This document shows positions 13,493 through 25,000 of a stretch of DNA of 64,000 nucleotides, piece by piece. The notes beneath the pieces are model-generated. The model worked only from the letters and a program-made list of their open reading frames with translations. It ran no database searches and was not told the origin of the DNA. Within the stretch, counting starts at the first letter, position 1; every line of letters begins with the position of its first letter. Made by a program: the position numbers and the translations under genes. Origin of the DNA: Macrotis lagotis (lineage: Eukaryota > Chordata > Mammalia > Peramelemorphia > Peramelidae); assembly GCF_037893015.1 (NCBI RefSeq), contig NC_133658.1, forward strand, positions 881,175,043 through 881,239,042, read 5' to 3'.

Positions 13493-16400
13493 TGTCTATG
13501 GGTCAGGGGCTATGGAAGGGATGGAGGTGGGAAGGTGCTTCTCACTTGTTCTGCTCAATCAGAAGCCGAAGCGTATCTGGATTAGTCAAGGCCACCTCGG
13601 CATCCATGCTCAAGTAATAGGTGCAGTCTCGGTCTTGACGACACAGGTCCCTATGGGGAGAGAGAAGGCAAGGGTTAGAGAGAAGACCTAGAAGAGAAAG
13701 ACCAAGAGACCTTCCCTTCTACTCCCCCCCAGAGTGGCCATGACTTGCCACCCAGAGGTGTTGTCCTGGGTGCTCCCCTGCCCCCAATCCTACTCCCAGT
13801 CTGGGTCATCCAACTCAGACTTGTTGGTCAGGAGACAACTACTGTGGGTACCTTTTTATAGCATATCCGTTTTGTTTCTTTTCTTCTCCCTTCTCATATC
13901 TTTTTTCTTTGCTATTTTTTTACTTTCTCTACTTCTGTCATTTTTTTCTTTCTTCTACCTTCCCTACTTCTATTTTATCTTTTTTCTTTCCTTTTCTTTT
14001 TTCTTTTCTTTTTTCTTTCCTTTCTTCTACTTTCTCTACTTACGTTATATCTCTTTTTATTTCCTTTTTTTCTAGCTTCCTTAAATTTGCTGGCTATGCT
14101 ACTTACTGCTAAACCCTGGACAAATGATAACTTTTCTGGACTTCAGTTTCCTTATCTGAAAAATAAGGGGATTGGAATCAAGACTTCTCAGGTTCCTCAT
14201 GACTTTAAATTTCTTTTTTTCTTCCATCTTTTCCCCTCTCTTCTTCCCTACACAATTTTTTCCCCTTTCTTCTTCTGAATATTTTCTCTTCCCTGCTTTA
14301 CTTATAACAAGTATTTGGCTGACTGTGTTTGCTGGATTGTTATTTCTAGTGGTGTTATTTTTAAAGAGAGTCAAAATTAGTTTCTGTGACCTGTTCTTTA
14401 GTTAGGACATCAGTCAACAAATCACATTTCAGCTCCCACATTGGCCTATATTTTTTGATGCTGATGATAATGAGGATGAGGATGAGGATGATGATGATAA
14501 TAATGATATTTGTCCTTGGTTCTCAAGGAAGACCATGGTATCAGGGAGGTGATGCCATGACATTCACGTTGAATTTGGATGAGGGGGAGCTGTGCTAAGT
14601 CATCAGCCTCACTTTCTCCTCCAGAGCCATCTGGATCCAGTGGCCAGATATAAATCAGGATGACTGGAGATGGTCCTGGATGCAAGAAAGTCTAGGTTAA
14701 GTGACTTGCCCAAGGTCACACAGCTAGTAAGTGTTAAATGTTGGAGGCCACATTTGGACTCAGGTCCTCCTGACTCCAGGGCTGGTGCTCTATTCACTGT
14801 GCCACCTAACTGCCTCTTTAGATACTATTTCATTGTTAAATTGGATCAGAGAGATCTGGGTTTAAATATGTATTATTTCAGATACTTGCTAGAGAGTAAC
14901 TTTCTTTCTCCATGCCTGTTTCTTCATCTGTAGAATTGAGAGGGTTCATTGTTGGCCTTTGGGGTGCCTTCTACCTCTAAATCTGCATCCCGTGGTACTG
15001 TGAATGTTGACTACATTCAGATACATGAATGTAATGAGGAAAATATCCCTTTCCGAGTTGGCCCATACATGCTCTTCATTGCACCAAATTGACCAACAAC
15101 CTTGTTCCTTCCTCTGCTTCCTCACCAGCTCCTAATGAATAATTTCTGGCACCCATGAGTCATTTCATGTTCTTTCAAGTCATCTTATGATGATGTTTAT
15201 CTTTTGTTCTCAAAAAATGCCATGACATTGGAGAGGTGTTGTCATGACAAGCAAGTGAATTGGATTTGAGTGAGGGGGGGACAGTACTAAGTGACCAACT
15301 TCCCTTTCTCCTTCAGAGCCACCTGGATCCATGGCCAGATATGAATCAGGATGACTAGAGATGGCTCTGAGGTAATTAGGATTAAGTGACTTTCCCAAGG
15401 TCACACAGCTAGTGAATGTCTGAGATTGTATTTGAACTCAGGTCCTCTGACTTCACTCTCTCCAATGTAGCATTATCTCTCCATGTGAGGGAACAGGTCT
15501 GGGACTAATATGTCCATTTTCTAGCTGGAGAGCTTGAGGCCCAGGAGAGAAGTGACTTGACTAAAGTTATACAAGTAGTAAGTGGTAAAGCAAGGATTTG
15601 AACTATAAATCTAGTGCTTTATCCAACAACTCAGGCTTCCCAGCCTCACTTCTTCCCCTGCTTGGCCCAAGACTCACATGCCCATGTTCCTGGCATCAGC
15701 GTTCTTCATCCGTTGGTCTGGGCCCACGAGCTGGATGCTGTGGTACTCGTTACCATGGTCCTCCAGGAACTGCTCCACCTGATCTTCATGGTGCTCCTCC
15801 TGCCAGGGGAGAGGGAAGGGTGGGAGATGGGGGGGGGGGGAGAGGTGGGGTCAATCAAGGCAAAAAGGGAGGAATTCTGACTTTTGTCAGGAGGCTGGAG
15901 GGGAGCAGAGTGTGACATTGGAGAAGGGAAGAGACTTCCAGAGCTAAGGTTTCTAGTCTGAGTCAGGAAATAGATGAGTTTGGTAAACTCTCTCCTCTGG
16001 ACAGGACGGGCTTCCCATCACTCCATTCACGTGCCCACCAGAAGCAAAAGGGAGGGCTTTGGGGAAGATCTGCCACTTTGGGTGACCAGTGTTACTGCTT
16101 CAGTGGCCTGGCCGAATAATCGAGATTAGACTCTACTTTTATAATAACAGCTGGCAGTTAGGCAGCATTTTAAGGTTTGAAGGGTGCTTATATATTATCT
16201 AATTTAATCTTCACAATAATCCTGAGAGGTTGGTGTTATTCTTGACACCATTTTACAGATGAAGAAACTGAGGCCAAGAGAGATGTTCAGTGACTTTCCT
16301 AGAGTCATATGTCTATGTAAGGACTTAAACAGGATTTGAACTCAGGTCTCTCTGACTCCAAAGCCAGACACCCAGATGCATTTATAAAGCCTTTGTTATT

Positions 16401-19400
16401 TGGGGCAGCTAGGTGGCACAGTGGGCACCAGCGCCGGAGTCAGGAGGATCCTTTGTCATTTGTCCAGTTTAGAGCATGTGCTGCCTAAAGGAGGTCCCCG
16501 GGAGACTCCATCTGCAGCCCGCTACTCACGTGGTTATGTATGAAGAGCCGAAGCTGTTTCCTGGGGTATCGGAGGCTGAGGAGTCGTTTGAAGAACAGGG
16601 AGAGGAACGGAGTTGGCTGTTCTATGAAAATCCCGATGAGGACTGAGGGCAGGGCCTCCTCCTGGAGGAGAAGAGTGGGGTGAGAACACTGAGATGGGGG
16701 AGATCCAGGAATCCCCTCCTCCCCTCCTCCCCAGCCTCCTCTGAACCCTGCAGGAAGAGGGGGACCATCACACCACACAGGGGGAAGCACATAGGCCAGA
16801 TGGAGAAAGGGAAGAGCTAGAGACAGAGCCAGGAGCCTCCGCTCCCAGGGCAGCCTGGAAGTCTATGACTGCACCCAAAACATGGGGTTAATTGATTCAT
16901 TGGGACTGCCTTCGGGATCTCTGGCCTCTTCATGAAAAGACAATAGAGAGCCCGAAGAGGCCTTTGAATCAAACCAAGTTAATTGTCTTTATTTTACAGT
17001 TGGGGAACCTGAAAGGGGAGGTATCAGAAAGGGGAAGTATCTTGACCAAGGCTGCATAGTAAGTCATTAAAAGACAGGCCTGGAATTCAGGTCTCCTGGC
17101 TCCCTACCCGGCAGCTGTCTCTATCAAACATCCCTGCTTACCCAAACCAGTACATTCCCCCATTAAAATACATTATTCATATAAAAATGAATTAGAATAA
17201 TCCCTACTTTGTGAGGTCAGGGACCATTGCCCTTTTTTTGTATTGGTACTACCAGCTCTTAGTACAGTGTCTGGGACACAGTAAATGGTTAATAAGCTGC
17301 TGTGGCCTTATCTTTTATCACATCTCCCTCTATGCCTCATACTTCTCTTATGATAACACATAGGAACCTAGGATCCCAGATTTATTTCTGGAAGGGACCT
17401 TAGAAGTCATTTACTCCAACCCCCCTCATTTTGCAGATGAGGAAACTGAGACCCAAGGAGGTAAATGGGTCTTTTATACTTGATCTAGGAGGGATTTTAG
17501 AGGTCATCAAATCAAACTTCTCATTTTTCAGAGGAGGAAACTGAGACCCAGGGAGGTTAGATAATTTAGGATCACGGATCAAATGCTGAAAGGAACCTCA
17601 GTGGTCTCTTCTTGTTCAATTCCTTCACTTTACATATAGAGAAGCAAGGGGCTTCAGAGACCAGACCTGTCCAGGAATCTTCTCCTCAATACCTCCAAAA
17701 GGAGGTTATTGAGAAACCCATCTCCACCTCCTGTGGTAGCTCTATGACCACTTTCTGGGTGATAGTCAGTTTTAAGGGCCAGGAGCTCTTAGATTGGACC
17801 ATAATCTACCTTTCTAAATTCTCCAGTCATGTTGGCAGGAAGTATATAAGAGGTCTCTGTTCTCTGGTGGAAAAATTCCTGATTCTGGAATCTTATGTCA
17901 TTTCTTTAGAGGAGATGGCCTCGGTTTCCCCACCTGTAGAAGGAGAGGGTTGAACTAGAGGTCTCTTCCAGCTCTAAAACGCAGATCCTTATACTTCCCT
18001 TGGCCTCAGTTTTTCCATCTGTAAAATGGGGGGTGGAGTGGGGTGAACAAATTGACCCCTGAGGTTCCTGCCTCTATACTTGCTCTAGTATCATGCTGAA
18101 CTTCATATCTTGATGCCCACCAGTAACTCTTCAGAGACTCTCTTTTCTGTCTGTTGTCCTAGAGATCTGACTGATCTATAACTTGCCCTAAGCATCAATG
18201 ATACCTAAGTATTAACTTTTAAGCTCACCCCCCTCCTAACTCAGAGGGAGACCCCTAGCCTTAGCCTCCCCCCTCACCCAGGGCCTAGGCCTTACCCCAA
18301 GGCTTTTCAGACTCCGAAGTCCCTCATCACATACAGTGCAGCCCGTCTCAAAAGTCCAAAATCGAGGGATATAGTTCCCCAAGTAATTCAACTGGAGCTA
18401 TGAAGTGGAGGAAGAAGGCTCAGAATGAGAGAGAAAAATCTTTTCATCCCCCTCTCCCACCCTTCTCCCTCTCCCCACACCCCAACCTTCACAAAACCTT
18501 CATAAATAAATACATGTCTGGGCAGCCTATGTGCCAGTTAGTTTTGTCCAATTTTCTTTCTTTTTTATTCTTTGTTGCATTATGTTGGGAGAAAGGGAAG
18601 GATATATTCAAAAGTGTGTGTGTATGGGGGGGCGGGGATGCAAGTGTTTATGTCAACCACTATGTGCCAATTACTATTCTAAGGACTTTACAAATATTAT
18701 TTTGTTTTATCCTCAGAGCAACTTAAATAATACACTATTACTATCCTTATTTTACAGTTGAGGAAACTGAAGCAGATAGTTCATTTAAATGACTTGCCCA
18801 GGGTCACACAGCTAGGAAGATTGGATTTGAACTTAGGTTTTCCTGACTCCAGGTGTAGCCTTCCATAAAAAAGATATCAATACAATAAGATAATGTGTTT
18901 TAAAAAATCACATCTATCCGGACTCAGACAATAATTACCTAGCTGTGTGTTCTTGGGCAAGTCACTTAACCCCATTTCCTGACAAAAAGCAAAAAACAAA
19001 AGCAAAAAATATCTAATATGATTTCTCTCTCTCAACACATTCAATTTAGATCAATGTATAGCATGGAAACAATGTAAAGACTAAGAGACTGCCTTTTGTG
19101 GGGGGTGGGGGAAGGGAAGCGAGATTGGGGAAAAATTGTAAAATTCAAAAATAAATTAATTAATTAAAGAAGCAAAAAATCATATCTAAGAGTCATATCT
19201 TTCTGGTAGTATGTGGTTGAGTTACTTTCCTTCTGTACCCACCCCTCAAATTAATGTTATCTGTAGGGTTTCTGGGAAAATCTGACCACACACTTTGAGA
19301 TAAATGAGGATACCCAAAGTGGGCATGGGTTAAATCACAGTTGGGATTCTTTCCTCTACAAATGCATTATCTCTGCCCTGTGAGTCTGCAAATAACCCTC

Positions 19401-21979
19401 AGAAAGGTTTCATTCTTCTGTCAGCCAATTAATTGGACTTGCTTTTCCCCCAATACTCTCTGCGCTCCCAAATAAAAAGCCAAGGGCCTGGGCACTGTTG
19501 CTGGGAGCTTTTCCTCTGTGTCCTTTACAAGCAGATAGGACATGACCTATCTTCTCTCAGTAAGATTCAAGTCATTTTCCCAGCAAAGGCTAAGACAAGC
19601 AGAACAGGCACAGATGATGAAATGTGAAAAGGACAGATAAAGCAGAGCAAGCATGGCAAGGCAGGCCTAAGCACATGAGGATAGATGGGAGAGACAGCTC
19701 TAAGGTTCTTGGAAGGGCAGAATCTTGGTCTGACCCAGGGCCAATTGAACAGAGGCTCAGGCAGCCCCTTCCTCCTCCTCCTCCTCCATAAAGACCAGGG
19801 GACATCCTACCTTGGTAGGGCCATTGCCATGGATCAGGACCGGCAGGGTGTCATACTCCAGGTTCCTTGCTCGGACTTGACCTGTCTCAAACTTCAGTAC
19901 GACTTCATCTAGAAATCATAGCCCAGGTTATCGCCTACTTGTGACCCTGGGGAGAACCCTGGGGGCTTCTAGATCTTCTCAGAAAGTCAGAATGGAAGCC
20001 TCCAGAGGGCAGGTACTATATACTATCTCAGTCCACTGAGAGTCCTCAGTTCATAGAGCAGCTCAATATAGGGGAACATGAGTCAATATACTCAGGTCCT
20101 ATATGTCCTGACACTCATTGGGCAAATCATCTTGCTTTTCTGAGCCTCGATTTCCTCATCTGTAAAATGAAAATGTAATAATACCTTCACAGCAATCTCA
20201 TAAGAACTGGTTTGGGGAATTCAAAGGTCAAGCACATGTAAACATGCTTTAAAACCTTTAACATGCATTTTCCAATTGATAAGTGATCAAAGGTTATGAA
20301 CAGATGAAGAAATTAAAGCTACCTGTAGTCATATGAAAAAATGCTGTAAATCATTATTGATTAGAGAAATACACACTAAAACAACTCTGAGATACCACCT
20401 CATCTCTGGCAGATTGGCTAAAATGACAAAAAAGGAAAATAATCAATGGTGGAAGGGATGTGGCAAAGCTGGCTTCATTGTTGGTGGAGTTATGAACTGA
20501 TCCAACCATTCTGGAGATCAATTTGGAACTTTGGAGGTATTGAGGAGAGGATTCCTGGACAGGTCTGGTCTCAGAAGCCCCTTGCTTCTCCATATGTAAA
20601 GTGAGGGGATTGAACAAGAAGAGACCACTGAGGTTCCTTTCAACATTTGATCCATATCCTAAATTATCTAACCTCCCTGGTCTCAGTTTCCTACTCTGAA
20701 AAATGAGAAGTTTGATTTGACGACCTCCTAGATCAAGTATAAAAGACCCATTCACCAACTTGGGTCTCAGTTTCCATAAAACTGTTCACCTTTGATCTAG
20801 CAATGCCACCACTGAGTCTGTATCTTGAAGAGATGATTTAAAAAAGGGGGGTGAGATACACAAGTATAAAAATATTTTGAGCAGCTCTTTTTGTAGTGGC
20901 AAAGAATTGGAAAATGAGGAAATGCCCATCAATTGGGGAATGGCAGAACAAAATCTGGTATCTGTGAATGTTATGAAGTACTTTTTTTTTCTGAAAGAAA
21001 TCATAATTGGTTGAACTTTAGAAAAGCCTGGTACTCAAACCTGAGTACTACTTCATCTAGAAATTACAGCATGAACTAATGCTGAGTGAAGCTGCAAAAC
21101 CAGGAGAACATCGCCCACATCAACAGCAATATTGGGAGATGACCAGCCCTGATGGACTTATCTCCTCTCAGCAGTTGAGTGATCAAGGACAATAGTGAGA
21201 GACCTGCTATGGAAAATAGTATTCACGTCCAGACAAAAAACTATGAAGTCTGTATGAAGAGCAAAGCATACTATATTCACTTTTTAAAACTTCTTTTATG
21301 TTTTTTCTTTCTTTTTCATGGTTATTTTCCCCCTTAGTTCTTATTCACGCATGACTAATATGGAAGTATGTCAAACATGACTATACATGTAAAACTTGTA
21401 TCAGATTGTTCTCCGCCACGGGGAGGGGAAAGGAAAGGGAAGGTGGTAGAAAAATATGGAACTCCAAAGCTTGCAGAAAGATAATGTTGAAAACTATCTT
21501 TGCATGAAATTGGAAAAAATTAAAATTAAATTTTAAAAAACTACATGCTCTACACATGAAAAGGATTCTAACCTGTGACCTTTTAATAATCATTATCATC
21601 ATACATTTATATACTACTTTCAAGATGACAAAGCATTTTCTTTTCAATAAAGCAGGATGTGATAAATATTACTAAGGAAGACATTTTGTATTAGAGAGTC
21701 TGATACAAGTCAGAAGCTCTGGGTTCAAATCCTTCCTCTGACATTTAGTCACCATGTGATCACTTGATCTGAGCCTCTATAAATTGGGGATGTTAAGACT
21801 ACAGCTCCCTATGTCACTGGGCTATTTTGAGGTTACATTTTAAACCTCATAGAATTACATGAGCTGAAGTTATTATTATTTCTATTTTAGGTTTGGAAAA
21901 GAAAATGGATCAGTGATTTAATTGGTATAAGGCCAACCTCCTATCCAGCAAGTGCAGCTGCCAATCTCCTCTTTATGGA

Positions 21980-22010
<31 letters not shown>

Positions 22011-25000
22011 GTTCTTAGCATTTATATGAAAGACAAAGTGGCTTTGTACAGGTACAGCCTTTGAGATAGGAAGATCTAGGTTCTAATCCTGCCTCTGACC
22101 CATCCTGGCTGTGTGACCCTGAGAAAGTTACTTAACCATTCAGTGCTTTAAGACTATGAGTTACAGGGGTGGCTAGGTGGTGCAGTGGATAGAGCACCAG
22201 CCCTGGAGTCAGGAGTACCTGAGTTCAAATCCAGCCTCAGACACTTAATAATTACCTAGCTGTGTGGCCTTGGGCAAGCCACTTAATCCCATTGCCTTGC
22301 AAAAACCTAACCCCCCCCCCCAAAAAAGAGTGAAGACTATGAGTTACAGAGAAAATGATAACCTGCATCAGTGGAAGGAATTTTCTTCCCTGGAAGGTTT
22401 GATCCCTTAGCACTTATTTAAAGTTTCAAAGTTTGAAAAGCATTTTACAGAAACAGAAACCTCAGACACTGAGCCTCAGAGATGTGATGGGAGGTAACAT
22501 GAGTTGCTCAAGGTCATATAGTTCATTAAGGTTTGCAGATTATGCATGCATATTCATACATATGTGTGTGTGTGTGTGTGTGTGTGTAAAATTTCATTTG
22601 ATCCTCACAAAACCCCTTTAACATTACTCTCTTTTTGCAAATGAGGAAACTAAGGCAGAGAACAGTGATATGTCTTGCCAAAGGTTCCCTAGGTAATAAA
22701 GTAGTAAAACTGGATCTCAGACTCAGGTCTTTTCATTTCAAGTATGGCATTCTCTTTTTTTAATAAGGATGATAATATTAATGATCTATAATCATTATTT
22801 CACTAAATCCTCACAACCCTCGGTGAGATAGGTATTAATATTATTTTCCCTATTTTACAGATGAGGAAACAGAATGATTTGTTAACTCACGCAGCTATTC
22901 AGTATCTAAGCCAAGATCTGGACTTGGGTCTTCTTGACTCTGGGTTCAACACTTTCTACCTATTGTTGAGAAGAGTTCCTGGATTCCAAGGATATCCTGT
23001 GTGCTTTTCCTCCCTATTTCCCTTCCTTCCTCCCACAATCCCACACTATCACCCTCCTTGCTGCTGTGACCACTCACCCAAGGCTCCATCCAGGTTCTGG
23101 AAGATTCGGCAGCGATGGTCCAGGGTAATGTTGATGTTTTTCTTGAAAAGAGGCAAAACCACACTGACCAACAGTCCAGGCCTCCCCTCTCACTGGTGCA
23201 GCGCCTCCGTCCTCCCCACAGAAGAAGTGACCGACTCAGGGTGACTGCCTCCCCCACTGAAAATCCAGCAAGAACTGCATTCCCTCAAGTCCACATCTCC
23301 TTCCCCAGTGCTCTCTTACCTTCTGCTCTGGGTCTAAGAATATCTTTGTGTAAAAGAGCTGGTCACTGTCACTGTCTTGGCCTTGCCAGCTGGCTACCAT
23401 CTTGCTCAAGTTTGGGGCATAGCCAATGAAACCTGGGAGGGAGACAAGAGGGAAAGTGTGTGTATGGAGAGCTCATTTCTTTCCTCCTTAGCTCATCTTG
23501 TCTAGAATGCTAATTGTCCACAAATATTCTTTCTTTCCACATTCCCCCCAAAGCCCACTTGGTTCTGGAAACCTTTAGAGAGCCCCAGAGTTGGCAGCAT
23601 CCTCAGAGACTACTAAGTACCCAACAAGCGGTCCTACAGTCTGTGCTTGGTCCTCCGGTGAGGGAGAGCCCACCACGTCTTGAGGATAGCCCATTCCCCT
23701 TTGAGAAATCTCTCAGTAATAAGTAATATTCCCATATTCCCCTTTGCAACTTCCATCTCGTGGGGCCAAGACGGACAGGTCAGCCTTTATATTTGAGGAC
23801 ACCAATTGCACCCATACTAGGCCTTTTCTTCTTCAACCTCAGTATTCCTAGTTCTTTGGAATGATTTTCATGGGACAAGGATTCAAGGCCCTTCCCTGTC
23901 CCAGAGACTTTCCTGCAGACATTTAAAATTTATCAATGTCCTCAAAATGTGGTTATTTCTCTAGTCCTAGATGTTCTGAGCTTTCTTAACCTGCCCTAAA
24001 ATGGCCTTAGTCATATTCTGACTGGGGACCAGATCATAAGATCCTAGATAAGAACACCAATCTCATTTTACAGATAAGGAAACTGAGGCCTGAAGAAATG
24101 AATGGCCTGCCTTGGGTCATAGTGAGTATTTGAGGCAGGATTCAAACCCAGGTCTTCCTAATTCTGCTAATTTTACCAAAATCTATGGACTGTTAGGCCA
24201 TGGTCCAGTTTGTGGTCACAACCAGCCCCTCCTCTCTGCTCAGCAGATTGCATTGACCCTTACCTCCAGAACCTAAGAACCTCTTCCCATCATGGACCTG
24301 GGGATACTTGACCTCCAGTCTCCGGTCAGGATAAATGAGCTCCTCTGCTGAGAAGACCACCCGGCTCTTGGCCTGTCGGAACTTCTTCAAAAGTTCTTTG
24401 GGGCCAGATGCAAACACCACATCATAGCTGGGGTGGGGAGCGGGGAAGGGAGGAGACAACAAGAGTATGAGTTGGAGAAGGGGAGGGTCTGAGGAGATGG
24501 AGATCAGATGTCCAGGATAGAGACAGATGGGAGAAAAATGAAAGGGATTCACCTGGACTTATCTACCAGACTAATAGAACTTCACATCCTTAAAAAGAAA
24601 TACAGGGGAGGGGGGCTAGGTGGCAGAATGGATAGAGCACTAGCCCTGGAGTCACAAGTTCCTGAGTTCAAATTTGGCCTCAGACACTTAATAATTGCTT
24701 AGCTGTGTGACCTTGGGCAAGTCACTTAATCCGTTGCCTTGCCAAAAAAAAAAAAGAAATACTGGGTACTCACTTGCCCTGTTGACTTCCGACTAGCTAA
24801 CTCTACCCAGCCCTAAGAGAAACACAAAAGAACAAAGACACATCAGTGCCTCTTCTATAAAGAAAGGGTCCTATCCTTAGAATCCTAGAGCTAGGGGTCA
24901 GGGGCCAGCTCATCCAATATTCTGATGAGAAAACTGAGTCCCAGAAAGAAAAAAGACCTAGAGGATCATAGGATAATAGATTTAGAACTGAAAGAGATCT

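Larger units (their letters stand above)
13651..15677. other. PLOD1 intron 10
   Basis: Contains a 200-bp pyrimidine-rich stretch (13861-14070) and two minus-strand SINEs with an RTE-derived tail (14458-14813, 15188-15470). No exon-like sequence was found. Confidence 0.65.
18398..19810. other. PLOD1 intron 7
   Basis: Contains a MIR-like fragment (18655-18860), a 5'-truncated SINE (18895-19018) and an L1-like tail (19025-19170) that shares its 3' end with the minus-strand sequence at 32455-32600. Confidence 0.6.
19909..23077. other. PLOD1 intron 6
   Basis: Contains an L1 3' end (20275-21540) interrupted by the right arm of the inverted duplication, a GAT microsatellite (21979-22010), a SINE (22166-22328), a TG microsatellite (22563-22587) and MIR-like fragments (22600-22730, 22840-22950). 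Confidence 0.65.

Noticed and set aside
13143..13691. 182-codon plus-strand frame
   Set aside because: Spans the CT microsatellite and runs antisense over PLOD1 exon 11; no domain features.
22166..22328. tRNA gene suggested by tRNA-like promoter boxes in SINE heads
   Set aside because: The heads are degenerate, joined to CORE sequence and repeated many times in the window; no complete cloverleaf was seen.
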